A stretch of 64,000 nucleotides of DNA from Catenulispora sp. EB89 (GCF_041261445.1 NZ_JBGCCU010000010.1:248001-312000); one strand, 5' to 3'. Shown: positions 1-9,035, numbered from the stretch's first letter. The notes: a model not told the origin generated them from the sequence alone. Made by a program: numbers and translations.

Positions 1-1998
1 GGCGGCTGGTACTCGGGCGGCTGGATCAAGGACGGCTACAAGTACGGCTCCGCCAGCCAGGCCGACGTCGCCTCGATCATCGACCAGGCGCGCCGGCTCA
101 CCCAGCCTCCGTACCACGCGCAGTACCAGGTGCTGGTCACGGACATGTACGGCCTGAACGGCGGCCAGCCCTCGAACACGACCTACCCGTGTGACAACGG
201 CGACTGTTCGAACTGGGTCTCGTTCATCGACTCGACGGTCGGGGCGTTGCAGGCCTCCGGTGTGAAATTCGCCTACGACATCGACAACGAGCCGGACATC
301 TCGGTCTTCTGGACGCGCGGCGTGAACAGCGCGCAGTACTTCCAGATGTGGGACACGGCCTACCGGGAGATCCGGCGGATCGCCCCCGGCGCACAGATCG
401 TCGGACCGTCGTTCGCGTACACCCCGCAGAGCCGGCTGAGCCAGTGGCAGACCTGGCTGGCGCACGTGAAGGCGGCCGGGACCGTGCCGGACATGATCAC
501 CAACCACGACGAGGGGGACGTGGACGACCCGGTCACGGTCTCCCAGTCCCTGAACAGCGCGATCTCGGCGGCCGGACTCAGCCCGATCCCGTTGTCGGCC
601 AACGAATACCAGCCTTCCGACCGGCAGACGGCCGGAGTGACCGCCTGGTACCTGGCGCGGTTCGCGCAGTCCGGCTACACCAACGCGATGCGCGGCAACT
701 GGCAGTGCTGCATCTCGCCGAACCTGACCGGCGTGATCGATCCGAACGCGAGCGGCGGCGCGGCCTACACCGGCAACTGGTGGGCCATGCGGGCCTACGC
801 GGATATGACCGGTTCCCTGGTCTCCACCTCCGGTCAGGTCGGATCCACGGCGATCTCGGCGGCGGAGGACAGCGCCCGTCGGCGTGCGGTGGCGGTCGTC
901 GGGGATTCGAACGGCTACACCGGTTCGGCGTCGGTGACGTTCAACGGGCTGTCGTCCGTGCCCTGGCTGGCGAACAACGGCACGGTCGAAGCCGTCGTCT
1001 ACCGGATCCCGGACCAGTCCGCGCTCACCGCGCCGCAGGTGGTGTCGGATCAGGTGGTCGGCGTCTCCGGCGGATCGGTGACGCTGCCCGTCACCTTCCA
1101 GGCCTCGCACGACGCGTTCGCGGTCTACCTGCTGCCCGGCTTCGCGCAAGGGTTCAGCAGCAGCGTGGTCAACCAGGGCGACAGCCTGTGCATGGAGAAC
1201 CCCGGCTTCACCACCGTGGCCTCTGCGCAGCTCGATCAGGGCTCGTGCGGGGCGGGGGCCGACCAGCAGTTCCAGTTCGTCCCGACGGCGGCCGGAAGCA
1301 GCACGTACTTCATCCGTCCGATGACGCCCGGCGACTGTGTGGAGGTGGGGACGGTGGTGACTCAGGGCCCGTGTACCTACGGCACCGACGAACAGTTCGC
1401 GCTGCACGCGGTGGGAACCGGCGTCTACCAGGTGGTGGCACAGAATTCGGGGCAGTGTGTAGCTCCGAACGGAGGGAGCACCGCCGGCGGCGCGGGGCTC
1501 GTCCAGACCGCCTGCACGGCCGCCGGCTCCGACGAGTGGAAGATCGGGCAGGGCCAGACGACCGGGTTCCCGAGCGGCTACCACCAGCTGGTCGTCGGAA
1601 ACGACAGCCTGTGCCTGGACGTCTACGGCGCCACCGGCGCCGCCGGAGCCGCGATCGACCAGTGGACCTGCAACGGCCAGACCAACCAGCAGTTCCAGTT
1701 CGTGCCGGTGTCCGGCGGCTACGGCGAGCTTCAGGCTCAGAACTCCGGCGACGACGTGGCGGTCTCCGGCGGCTCCATCATCGCCGGCCAGCCGGACATC
1801 GTGCAGCAGGTGCCGAACGGCGCGGCGAGCAGCCTGTGGCTCCCCGTGCAGCAGTCGGACGGCGGCTATTCGTTCCGGAACCAGGGCAGCGGCCTGTGTC
1901 TGGACGTCTACGGCGCCGGCAGCAACCTGGGCCAGCAGCTCGACCAGTGGCAGTGCAAGAACACCTCCGGAGGCAACCAGGACTTCACGGTCCGTTGA
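1..1998 (+). CDS. Secreted-type glycoside hydrolase (clan GH-A-like) with ricin-type lectin domains, 5' truncated
   Basis: The frame is open from the first base, so the N-terminus and any signal peptide lie outside the window; 665 residues are visible. The first ~340 residues look like a (beta/alpha)8 glycosidase: DIDNEPDIS (Glu at visible residue 97) fits an acid/base Glu after Asn, and SANEYQ (Glu 202) fits the nucleophile of clan GH-A enzymes. After a beta-rich module come two ricin-type beta-trefoil regions (~380-520 and ~520-665) with CLDVYG and Q-x-W/Q-x-F repeats, which usually bind sugars. I cannot assign the CAZy family. The likely role is extracellular plant or microbial polysaccharide degradation. 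A LacI regulator follows 63 bases downstream. Confidence 0.8.
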   Translation, partial: GGWYSGGWIKDGYKYGSASQADVASIIDQARRLTQPPYHAQYQVLVTDMYGLNGGQPSNTTYPCDNGDCSNWVSFIDSTVGALQASGVKFAYDIDNEPDISVFWTRGVNSAQYFQMWDTAYREIRRIAPGAQIVGPSFAYTPQSRLSQWQTWLAHVKAAGTVPDMITNHDEGDVDDPVTVSQSLNSAISAAGLSPIPLSANEYQPSDRQTAGVTAWYLARFAQSGYTNAMRGNWQCCISPNLTGVIDPNASGGAAYTGNWWAMRAYADMTGSLVSTSGQVGSTAISAAEDSARRRAVAVVGDSNGYTGSASVTFNGLSSVPWLANNGTVEAVVYRIPDQSALTAPQVVSDQVVGVSGGSVTLPVTFQASHDAFAVYLLPGFAQGFSSSVVNQGDSLCMENPGFTTVASAQLDQGSCGAGADQQFQFVPTAAGSSTYFIRPMTPGDCVEVGTVVTQGPCTYGTDEQFALHAVGTGVYQVVAQNSGQCVAPNGGSTAGGAGLVQTACTAAGSDEWKIGQGQTTGFPSGYHQLVVGNDSLCLDVYGATGAAGAAIDQWTCNGQTNQQFQFVPVSGGYGELQAQNSGDDVAVSGGSIIAGQPDIVQQVPNGAASSLWLPVQQSDGGYSFRNQGSGLCLDVYGAGSNLGQQLDQWQCKNTSGGNQDFTVR

Positions 1999-2061
1999 GA
2001 TCCCTGTCGCGGCCGTAGACTTCGGATCAGTGATCGTTCGACCCGTCGACCGCGGAGGGCC

Positions 2062-3138
2062 ATGAACATCGGAGAGATAGCGCGCCGCTCGGGGGTGGCG
2101 CGCAGCACGGTGTCGTACGCGCTCAGCGGCAAACGGCCGGTCTCGGAGGAGACCCGGCGGCGCATCCAGGCGGTGATCGACGAGCTGGACTACCGCCCCA
2201 GCGCCACGGCCCGCGCGTTGAAGGAGGGCCGGACCCGCACGGTCGGTCTGGTGATCCCGCCGGCCGGCGCGCGGCTGACGTCGATGCAGCTGGGCTTCGT
2301 GGCCAGCGTCGTGGAGGCCGCGGCGCTGGTCGACCTCGACGTGCTGCTCTCGCCGTCCGGCGGCGACCACGACGGCTCCTTCGAGCGGCTGGTCGGCGGG
2401 CGCCGGGTGGACGGCGTGATCCTGATGGAAATCCGGCTGGACGATCCGCGAGTCGGCCGCCTGGCGCAGACCGAGATGCCGTTCGTGACCATCGGCCGCA
2501 CCGCCGAACCGGACGGGACGTGGTGGGTCGACGAGGACTACGCGACGCTGGTCGGCGAGTGCGTCGACCACCTCGTCGACCTCGGCCACCGGCACCTCGC
2601 GCTGGTCAACCGGCCGGCCCGGATGGTGGCCGCCGGCTACGGCCCCGGGCGGCGGGCCCAGGAGGGGTTCGCCGCGGCGGTGGAGCGGCGCGAGGTGAAC
2701 GGATCAGAGTTCTGCTGCGAGGACGACGTCGCCGGGGGCGAGCGCTGCGTGGCGGAGATCCTGGCCACCCGCCCCGCGACGACCGCGATCGTCACCGTCA
2801 ACGAGGCGGCGCTGCCGGGCGTCCAGCGCGGGCTGGAGCGGGCCGGCCACGAGATCCCGAGGACGTTCTCCATCGCCGGGGTCGCGGCGGATCAGTGGGC
2901 TGAGGAGTTCCACCCGCCGCTGACCGCCGCCGACGTGCCGTCGATGGAGATGGGCGCCGTCGCGATGGATCTGCTGACCGAGCGCATCGCCGACCCGGAC
3001 GCCCCCGCGCGGCACCGGCTGTTCGTGCCGCCGATCTCGCTGCGGGCCAGCACCGGGCCCGCCCCGCGGCCGTCGGCGCGGCCGGCGTTCCTGCGGCCGA
3101 CCGCGCCGAGCCGGGTCAGGGGAACAGGCGGGGATTGA
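2062..3138 (+). CDS. LacI-family transcriptional regulator
   Basis: The 358-residue protein opens with a textbook LacI helix-turn-helix (IGEIARRSGVARSTVSYALSG, the hinge ending near LKEGRTRTVGLV), followed by a periplasmic-binding-protein-like sensor domain to about residue 335 and a Pro/Arg-rich tail. LacI proteins of this type bind palindromes upstream of sugar genes and are released by a sugar ligand. It sits between a truncated glycosidase and a convergent GH6 cellulase, so control of polysaccharide genes is likely. GGAGGG lies just before the ATG. The last 23 bases overlap the 3' end of the GH6 gene tail to tail. Candidate targets are the TCGAAGCGCTTCGA sites near 12.5 kb, but nothing shows this directly. 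Confidence 0.9.
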   Translation: MNIGEIARRSGVARSTVSYALSGKRPVSEETRRRIQAVIDELDYRPSATARALKEGRTRTVGLVIPPAGARLTSMQLGFVASVVEAAALVDLDVLLSPSGGDHDGSFERLVGGRRVDGVILMEIRLDDPRVGRLAQTEMPFVTIGRTAEPDGTWWVDEDYATLVGECVDHLVDLGHRHLALVNRPARMVAAGYGPGRRAQEGFAAAVERREVNGSEFCCEDDVAGGERCVAEILATRPATTAIVTVNEAALPGVQRGLERAGHEIPRTFSIAGVAADQWAEEFHPPLTAADVPSMEMGAVAMDLLTERIADPDAPARHRLFVPPISLRASTGPAPRPSARPAFLRPTAPSRVRGTGGD

Positions 3139-4504
3139 ACGTCAGCGCCGGGACCGCGTTCTCGGCGAGGGTGAGCGCCTGCGCGGGCCACCAGGCGCCG
3201 GCCGCCGGGTCCACGGCGCCGCCGTATTCGGGGTCGCCGGGCCCTGCGGTGCCGCGGGTGCAGCTGCCGTCAGACTCGCCGATGGTCTTGATGTAGAGGT
3301 AGGCGTCGACCAGCGCGACGCCGGTGGCGGCGGTGGGTTCGGCGCCGATGCCGCGGCCCGGCGGGTTGCACCAGACCTGCGGGTCGCCGGTGTACTTGCC
3401 CGGCGTCGGGGTCCAGGCGCCCTGGCCGTTGCGGCTGGTGTCCACGACGAAGTGGGTCAGCTGCGCCGGCGGCGGCGTGCCGACGTTCTGGGCGTACCAG
3501 GCGTCGGTCCAGTGCCAGGTGCTCGGATCGGTCGGGGACACCGCGTCGCCGGGCTTGCCGTCGTTCGGCGCGGCCGAGGAGTAGTACTGGCTGGCGCAGT
3601 AGTCGGTGTGGCCGGCGGCCCAGGCCGGGCCGTCGGTGGCGAACCACAGGCACTGGGAGACCCAGGTGCCGTAGTGGTCGGTCTGGTCGGTGGGCTGGTA
3701 GTTGGACACGTTCAGGAAGAAGCCCTGGGCCTGCCCGACGCCGGCCTGGATCAGGCGGTGCGCCATGTCCCCGACGGAGTGCCACTGGCTGTTGCCGGCG
3801 TCCAGGTAGACGACCGTCTGCGGCTTGGCTTCGAGCGCGGTCACGGCGTAGTTGATGTCGGCGATGCGCCCGGCGGTCAGAGTGCCGGTCGGGTCGGTGG
3901 TGGCGCCGCAGTCCGAGGGCAGGTTCGCCAGCGCGTCGGGCTCGACGACCACCACGGCCCGGCTGGAGCCGACGCCTTGGGCGAACGCTGATATCCACTG
4001 CTGGTAGGCGGCGTCGGAGGCCGCGCCACCGGAGGAGTACTGGCCGCAGTCGCGCAGCGGGATGTCGTAGGCGACCAGCACCGGGACGGCGCGCTCGGCC
4101 GCGGCGGTCCGGACAGCCGCCCGGACCTGGCTGCGGACCTGGTCCGGGGTGCCGCCGGTGAACCAGGTCGCCTCCGGCCAGCTGGCCAGCTTCGCCATGG
4201 CCGCGGCGTCGGTGAAGTCGCCCTGCCGCAGGTCGCTGAGGGCCTGGCGCTCGGCCTCGTTGTCGGGCGTGACCGCGAAGCGGGTGTCCGGCGGCAGCGT
4301 GTGGCCGGTGCTCGCGGTGCTCGCGGTGCTCGCGGTGCTCGCGGTGCTCGCGGTGCTCGCGGTGCTCGCGGTGCTCGCGGCGGGCGCCGCCACCGCCGCC
4401 GCGGCCGGGCTCGCCGCGCCCGAGGCGGCGGCAGCCGGGCCCAGGGCCGCGGCCGATACGGTGAGACCTGCGGCGAGCAGGAGTTTCCCGGTTCTGGACA
4501 GCAT
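3116..4504 (-). CDS. Secreted GH6 cellulase (endoglucanase or cellobiohydrolase)
   Basis: 462 residues. A Sec signal peptide (MLSRTGKLLLAAGLTVSAAALGPAAA) is followed by an Ala/Pro stretch and an unusual (Ala-Ser-Thr)8 linker, then one GH6 catalytic domain to the C-terminus. Family signatures are VAYDIPLRDCGQYSSGG, VVVVEPDALANLPSDCG, VDTSRNGQG and WCNPPGRGIG; the Asp of RDC and the Asp of EPDAL are typical active-site positions. GH6 enzymes invert beta-1,4-glucan linkages of cellulose. There is no carbohydrate-binding module. A GAAAGTTTC-type palindrome lies about 120 bases upstream. The length of the repeat linker probably varies between strains. Confidence 0.95.
   Translation of the reverse strand: MLSRTGKLLLAAGLTVSAAALGPAAAASGAASPAAAAVAAPAASTASTASTASTASTASTASTASTGHTLPPDTRFAVTPDNEAERQALSDLRQGDFTDAAAMAKLASWPEATWFTGGTPDQVRSQVRAAVRTAAAERAVPVLVAYDIPLRDCGQYSSGGAASDAAYQQWISAFAQGVGSSRAVVVVEPDALANLPSDCGATTDPTGTLTAGRIADINYAVTALEAKPQTVVYLDAGNSQWHSVGDMAHRLIQAGVGQAQGFFLNVSNYQPTDQTDHYGTWVSQCLWFATDGPAWAAGHTDYCASQYYSSAAPNDGKPGDAVSPTDPSTWHWTDAWYAQNVGTPPPAQLTHFVVDTSRNGQGAWTPTPGKYTGDPQVWCNPPGRGIGAEPTAATGVALVDAYLYIKTIGESDGSCTRGTAGPGDPEYGGAVDPAAGAWWPAQALTLAENAVPALTFNPRLFP
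4307..4378. repeat. 9-base tandem repeat, 8 copies, inside the GH6 gene
   Basis: The unit GGTGCTCGC is repeated eight times without a break. Read on the minus strand it encodes the (Ala-Ser-Thr)8 linker after the GH6 signal peptide. Because the unit is a multiple of three, copy-number slippage changes only linker length. Confidence 0.95.
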
Positions 4505-4626
4505 GGTTCCTCACTGGTGGAAGGGTCGGTGTCCGCAATCTCCAGTGCGCTCCGGGCGGTGTCAACGCGTCGGCGGGGCCTCCGACGCGGCTCGCAGGTC
4601 TTGAGCTTGCTGTTTTCCCGCCGGCA

Positions 4627-4639
4627 ATGAAAGTTTCAT
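4627..4639. promoter_or_regulatory. Palindrome ATGAAAGTTTCAT upstream of the GH6 gene (candidate operator)
   Basis: This is a perfect 13-base palindrome with core GAAAGTTTC, 123 bases upstream of the GH6 start. LacI-family regulators of xylanase and cellulase genes in actinomycetes often bind GAAA-S-TTTC motifs. The same nonamer occurs upstream of the GH12-FN3-CBM2 gene at 26091-26099. The binding protein is unknown. Confidence 0.4.
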
Positions 4640-4722
4640 GGGCTCGGCGCTGCTCGAAGACGGTTGGCGGCTGGCCATACTGGACACGGATGGGTTGTGA
4701 AACGCAGGGGGCTGAGGCGAAG

Positions 4723-5268
4723 ATGAGCGACTGGAACACCCCGGGGCTGACCCCGGAGGTCTCGAAGCGGATGGCGGACCAGGTACCGCTGTCGCAGGCC
4801 GCGGACCGGATCCACGTGTTGGTCCATGAGGATCCTGACTCGGGTTTCGCCGCGGTCTCGTTGGACACGCCGCATCGAGCGATCATCGTGCGCTGGAAGG
4901 GCCCGGTTCCCGCCGAGGTCGAGGCCGAGTTGGACCGTGACAGGGCTCTGGGAATCACGGTGACCGTCGTCGCGGCACGGTATTCCGTGAAGGAGTCCCT
5001 GGCCGAGGCGAATCGTCTGGGCAGCGCGGTGATCGGCGTCAAGGCGCCGAATGGCGACACGATCACGGCGATCGGTCCGAACAAGGACTACTCCGGCCTA
5101 CTCGTCAGGCTCGCCCCGGCCGCCGAGGAGAGACAGACGGTCCTCGCTCTGAGCCCTGAGGCACTGACGGCGCGAGCGCGTGCCGGGTTCCCCGCGCTGT
5201 CCTCGGACATGCCGATCGCGGTGGTGATCGGCGGTCCCATGACCATGTCTGTCGTTCTCTCGGACTAA
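4723..5268 (+). CDS. Orphan propeptide-like protein, partial paralogue of the neighbouring S1 protease
   Basis: 181 residues from the ATG at 4723, preceded by a GAGGCGAAG ribosome site. The protein is clearly homologous to residues ~35-200 of the next gene: TPGLTP.VSK.MADQ, LSQAADRI, DSGFAAVSLDTP, VVAARYSVKESL and GSAVIGVKAPNGDTIT recur almost unchanged. It lacks both the signal peptide and the protease domain, and homology stops at MPIAV, after which there is a short unrelated tail. It is therefore a truncated tandem duplicate. It could be a dead copy or a free cytoplasmic pro-domain; nothing in the sequence decides this. Confidence 0.55.
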   Translation: MSDWNTPGLTPEVSKRMADQVPLSQAADRIHVLVHEDPDSGFAAVSLDTPHRAIIVRWKGPVPAEVEAELDRDRALGITVTVVAARYSVKESLAEANRLGSAVIGVKAPNGDTITAIGPNKDYSGLLVRLAPAAEERQTVLALSPEALTARARAGFPALSSDMPIAVVIGGPMTMSVVLSD

Positions 5269-5461
5269 TCGGTGAACCTCTTTCCCCAGGCCAAAACCCT
5301 GATGCGACGGAGCACAAGTGTTCGATAACATCACGGCCTGAATCAGATACCTGATTCTCGCGAGGGGACCTGTCGAGCGGGGTACGGGGCACGGGGGCTG
5401 AGCCGTGGCTTCTTCGTCCGTTCAGCGATTCCTGACCGAACTCGTTCGGAAAGGGGCTCCG

Positions 5462-6817
5462 ATGGAGCGAAGAAACAAGGCTGCGCTGATGACGCTGACC
5501 ACCGCCGCGCTGGCGCTGGCCGCGACGATGTCGACCGCTGCGGCGAAGTCAGGGCCGCCGAGCCCGACGACGGGCAACGCCTATGCCACGCCGGGGCTGA
5601 CTCCGGCGGTCTCGAAGCAGATGGCGGACCAGGCGCCGCTGTCGCAGGCCGCGGACCGGATCTACGGGCTGGCCGACAAGGATGCCGGATCGGGCTTTGC
5701 AGCGGTCTCTTTGGACACGCCGAATCGGGCGATCACCGTGCGCTGGAAGGGTGCGGTTCCGGCGGCTGTCGCGGCCGAGCTGGGGCGTGACAGGGCTCGG
5801 GGGATCGCTGTGACAATCGTTGCGGCGCGGTATTCCGTGAAGGAGTCCCTGACTGAGGCCACGCGGTTGGGCAGTGCGGTGATCGGCGTCAAGGCGTCGA
5901 ACGGTGACACCATCACGACGATCGGTCCGAACGACGACTACTCCGGCCTGGTCGCCACCCTCGCACCCGGGGCGGCCGCCACCGCGGCTGAGAAGCAGGC
6001 TGTCCTTGCCCTGAGCCCCGAGGCGCTGATGGTGAGGGCGCGAGCCGAGTTCCCCGGCCTGAGCTCGACCATGCCGATCACGGTGACGCCTGGAGAAGTG
6101 CTGACGCCGCTTTCCTCGCGGCAGGCCGACACCGCTCCGTACTACGCGGGGGGCCAGTTGCAGGGCGGGTCCGGCTCACAGAAGATCGGCTGCACCACAG
6201 GGTTCTCCGCCACGCTGGGCACGTCGTCGGGGCTGCTGACGGCGGCCCACTGCACCTGGACGAACTGGTCCACCGGCGCCGGAGTGTCGATCGGACGCAC
6301 CAGCTCGATCACGTACTCCTACGACGAGCAGTTCATTCCCACGAGCGCCGCGCCCGACGTGTGGGACGGGCCGTCCATCGCCTCGCCCAACGGCGCCGGC
6401 CAGTTCTTCAAGCCGTCCTACGCCACCGGCCGCATGGCGATCGGCGAGATTCTGTGCGTGTCCGGCGCATGGGGCGGTGCAGCCTGCGGCAACGACGTGA
6501 TTGCCGGACCGGACGTCGCAGGCGTGACCCAGCCCGACGGCTCCACCAAGAACGCGACGCTGTGGGAGCTGTTCAACTCGGCCGGCGACGGCGTGGTCGG
6601 GAACGGGGACAGCGGCGGTCCGGTCTTCGGCCTGATGAACAACAACAGCGAAGACGTCGACTACGGCCTGATCAGCTCCGGCGCCCTGCAAGCGAACGCG
6701 CCCTGCATCGGCATGCAGACCTTCGGCTCCGGAACCAGGCGCTGTGCGTTCAGGTTCTGGGTGAGTAGCGCGGTCGACGGCGCGGCGGCCATGGGGGCGA
6801 GCATCTTCACATACTGA
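5462..6817 (+). CDS. Secreted trypsin/chymotrypsin-like (S1) serine protease with N-terminal prodomain
   Basis: 451 residues from the ATG at 5462; an upstream GTG at 5405 would add residues before an obvious signal peptide (MERRNKAALMTLTTAALALAATMSTAAA), so it was rejected. Residues ~35-220 form a prodomain duplicated in the preceding gene. The protease domain has TAAHC (His263) and GNGDSGGPV (Ser384), with cysteines placed as in secreted S1 enzymes; the catalytic Asp is probably in the APDVWDGP stretch. The product is likely an extracellular protease or lysin activated by prodomain removal. A strong inverted repeat lies 35 bases after the stop. Confidence 0.85.
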   Translation: MERRNKAALMTLTTAALALAATMSTAAAKSGPPSPTTGNAYATPGLTPAVSKQMADQAPLSQAADRIYGLADKDAGSGFAAVSLDTPNRAITVRWKGAVPAAVAAELGRDRARGIAVTIVAARYSVKESLTEATRLGSAVIGVKASNGDTITTIGPNDDYSGLVATLAPGAAATAAEKQAVLALSPEALMVRARAEFPGLSSTMPITVTPGEVLTPLSSRQADTAPYYAGGQLQGGSGSQKIGCTTGFSATLGTSSGLLTAAHCTWTNWSTGAGVSIGRTSSITYSYDEQFIPTSAAPDVWDGPSIASPNGAGQFFKPSYATGRMAIGEILCVSGAWGGAACGNDVIAGPDVAGVTQPDGSTKNATLWELFNSAGDGVVGNGDSGGPVFGLMNNNSEDVDYGLISSGALQANAPCIGMQTFGSGTRRCAFRFWVSSAVDGAAAMGASIFTY

Positions 6818-6852
6818 CCTGCTGGAACGCTCACGGCGGGTGATCGTCCATA

Positions 6853-6885
6853 GACATCCCATGTCCTTCCCGGACATGGGATGTC
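6853..6885. promoter_or_regulatory. Perfect 14-base inverted repeat built from two ACAT-N3-ATGT half palindromes
   Basis: GACATCCCATGTCC and its exact reverse complement are separated by 5 bases. Each arm is itself a palindrome (ACATCCCATGT at 6854-6864, ACATGGGATGT at 6874-6884), with centres 20 bases apart, about two helical turns. It lies 18 bases before the GntR gene, which favours an autoregulatory double operator. It also lies 35 bases after the protease stop and could act as a terminator hairpin, but no T-run follows. Confidence 0.6.
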
Positions 6886-6903
6886 GCTGTTACGCTGCCG
6901 CCC

Positions 6904-7605
6904 ATGTCCCTGTCCGACAAAGCGATCAGCCGCATCCGGGAGCTCATCGTGTCCGGGGAGCTGCCGCCCGGGTCGCGGCTGCCTCCGGAGCAGCAGCTGG
7001 CCTCGGAACTGGGTCTGTCCCGGAACCTGACGCGCGAGGCGGTCAAGGCGCTGGTGGTCGCGCGGGTGTTGGAGATCCGGCGCGGTGATGGGACGTATGT
7101 GACCAGCCTGGAGCCGGCGGTCCTGCTCGAAGGGCTCGGCGCCGCCTTCGAGCTGCTGCAGGGCGACACCCAGCTGGAGCTGGCCGAGGTGCGCAGGCTC
7201 TTCGAGCCGGTCGCCACCGGCGTGGCTGCCGGGCGGATCACCGCTGCGGAGCTCGGGGAGGTGGCGAGCCATCTGGCGGCGATGCGCGCGGCCAAGGACG
7301 ACGTGGAACTGCTGAACCAGCACGACGCCGCGTTCCACCGCGCCGTGTTCTCCGCGACCGGCAACCAGACCTTGGCCTCCCTGCTGGAGGGCATCTCCAG
7401 CCGTACCGTGCAGGCCCGGGTCTGGCGCGGCATGGTCGACGACGCCGTTGCCGACCGCACCATCGCCGAGCACCAGGCCATCTACGACGCCCTCGTCGCC
7501 GGAGACGCGGCGCTGGCCCAGGCCGCGGCGCTCATGCACATCAGCGCGACGGAGAAGTGGTTCCACGACCATCTCTTCGAGCACCGGGACGGGGACGAGG
7601 TGTGA
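6904..7605 (+). CDS. GntR-family regulator, FadR/FCD subfamily, probable regulator of the lar operon
   Basis: 233 residues. The N-terminal winged helix is typical (ISRIRELIVSGELPPGSRLPPEQQLASELGLSRN split around residues 7-40, then TREAVKALVVARVLEIRRGDGTYV). The rest is an all-helical FCD ligand-binding domain with the expected H-D-x-x-F-H element (QHDAAFHRAVF) that coordinates metal in FCD proteins. FCD regulators commonly sense hydroxy acids such as lactate. The larABCE operon starts 149 bases downstream on the same strand, so control of that operon is the natural inference. The double palindrome at 6853-6885 would suit autoregulation. Confidence 0.88.
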   Translation: MSLSDKAISRIRELIVSGELPPGSRLPPEQQLASELGLSRNLTREAVKALVVARVLEIRRGDGTYVTSLEPAVLLEGLGAAFELLQGDTQLELAEVRRLFEPVATGVAAGRITAAELGEVASHLAAMRAAKDDVELLNQHDAAFHRAVFSATGNQTLASLLEGISSRTVQARVWRGMVDDAVADRTIAEHQAIYDALVAGDAALAQAAALMHISATEKWFHDHLFEHRDGDEV

Positions 7606-7632
7606 GACTCGACGGCCACATCGTCGGGCCGG

Positions 7633-7651
7633 GCTGATGCGCCGCATCAGC
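7633..7651. promoter_or_regulatory. 19-base palindrome between gntR and larA
   Basis: GCTGATGCG and CGCATCAGC form perfect arms around one central base, 27 bases after the gntR stop and about 100 before larA. It could be an operator or a short terminator. No T-run follows, and it does not resemble the ACAT-N3-ATGT motif upstream. Confidence 0.35.
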
Positions 7652-7754
7652 TTCCTGTCACAATCGACACCGTGCGCGCACTACCGGAGCTGATATTCGT
7701 GCCAGACCACCTGTCCAGAACCTCTTCAGCCGCGGCTGCGCCCGAGGTTCCGGC

Positions 7755-9035
7755 ATGAGAATCCGGCTCGCGTACGGCGAATCAGGCCTCGACATCGATG
7801 TGGATCCGGCGCTCACCACCGTCGTCGAACCCGTCCACCACGAGGCGGCGGCGGATCAGACGGCTGTGCTGCTGGCCGCGTTGCGCGATCCGGTCGCCGG
7901 GCCGCCGTTGCGCGAGCGCGTGCATCGCGGCCAGACCGTCGCGATCTCGGCCTGCGACGGCACCCGCCCGCAGCCCCGCCACCTCATGATCCCGGCGATC
8001 CTCGCCGAACTGGACGGCGTGGTGCGGCTCGAAGACGTGGTGATCCTGGTCGCCACCGGCACGCACCGCGGCAACAGCGACGCCGAGCTGCGCCGGATGT
8101 TCGGCGACGAGGTCGTGGACGGCGTCCGGATCGTCAACCACGACGCCCGCGATCCGGGGCAACTGGCCTGGATGGGGACCTTCGGCGCCGGCGTCCCGGT
8201 GTGGCTGAACCGGGAATGGACCGAGGCCGACGTCCGGATCACCACCGGCTTCGTCGAACCGCACTTCTTCGCCGGGTTCTCCGGCGGGCCCAAACTGGTC
8301 GCCCCGGGGCTGGCCGCGCTGGAGACCGTCCTGGTCCTGCACGACGCCTCCCGCATCGGCGACCCCCGCGCCACCTGGGGCGTCGTCCACGGTAACCCGG
8401 TGCACGACGATGTGCGCGCGATCGCCGAGGCCACCGGCGTCACCTTCGCCTTCGACGTGGTCCTCAATCGCGAGCAGGACATCGTCGCGGCCTTCGGCGG
8501 CGACCTGCCGGCCATGCACGCCGCCGCCACCGCGCTCGCGCGCCGGACCGCGATGCGCGCGGTCGAGGCGCCGTTCGACGTCGTGGTCACCACCAACTCC
8601 GGCTTCCCGCTGGACCAGAACCTCTATCAGGCCGTGAAAGGCATGTCCGCGGCGTACCAGGTGGTGAAGCCCGGCGGGACGATCGTCTGCGCCGCCGAAT
8701 GCCGCGACGGCTTCCCCGACCACGGCTCCTACCGCGAGGTCCTGGCCTCGGCGGCGTCGCCGCGCGCGCTGCTCGACGCCATCAGCGCCCGGCCCGAGAC
8801 CGTGCCCGACCAGTGGCAGGTGCAGATCCAGGCGCGCATCCAGTCCGGGAGCCGCGTCGTGATGCACACATCCCATCTCAGCGACGCCGAGCTCGCGACG
8901 GCGCATCTGGAACAGACCGCTGATATATCCGCGACCGTCGCCGAAGCGCTGGCGCGCGCCGGAGCCGGTGCGCGGTTGTGCGTGCTGCCGGAGGGCCCGC
9001 AGACCATCCCCTACCTCGCGGGCACGGCGTCGTGA
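7755..9035 (+). CDS. larA: LarA-type nickel-pincer racemase/epimerase (lactate racemase family)
   Basis: 426 residues, full length. LarA interconverts D- and L-lactate using the nickel-pincer nucleotide covalently bound to a lysine. The key residues are here: Lys180 in SGGPK, His170 in EPHFFAG and His196 in LHDAS, matching Lys184, His174 and His200 of the Lactobacillus enzyme with a constant offset of four; GTHRG is also conserved. The family is broad, with members acting on other 2-hydroxy acids, so the substrate is not proved. larB, larC and larE follow in overlapping order, meaning the cofactor can be built and installed from this operon. Confidence 0.93.
   Translation: MRIRLAYGESGLDIDVDPALTTVVEPVHHEAAADQTAVLLAALRDPVAGPPLRERVHRGQTVAISACDGTRPQPRHLMIPAILAELDGVVRLEDVVILVATGTHRGNSDAELRRMFGDEVVDGVRIVNHDARDPGQLAWMGTFGAGVPVWLNREWTEADVRITTGFVEPHFFAGFSGGPKLVAPGLAALETVLVLHDASRIGDPRATWGVVHGNPVHDDVRAIAEATGVTFAFDVVLNREQDIVAAFGGDLPAMHAAATALARRTAMRAVEAPFDVVVTTNSGFPLDQNLYQAVKGMSAAYQVVKPGGTIVCAAECRDGFPDHGSYREVLASAASPRALLDAISARPETVPDQWQVQIQARIQSGSRVVMHTSHLSDAELATAHLEQTADISATVAEALARAGAGARLCVLPEGPQTIPYLAGTAS

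Noticed and set aside
2025-2035. GATCAGTGATC palindrome before the LacI gene
   Set aside because: Short and not repeated elsewhere near carbohydrase genes; too weak to call an autoregulatory operator.
4627-4722. Longer start for the propeptide-like protein
   Set aside because: The added residues are not homologous to the paralogue and include an operator-like palindrome; ATG 4723 has its own ribosome site.
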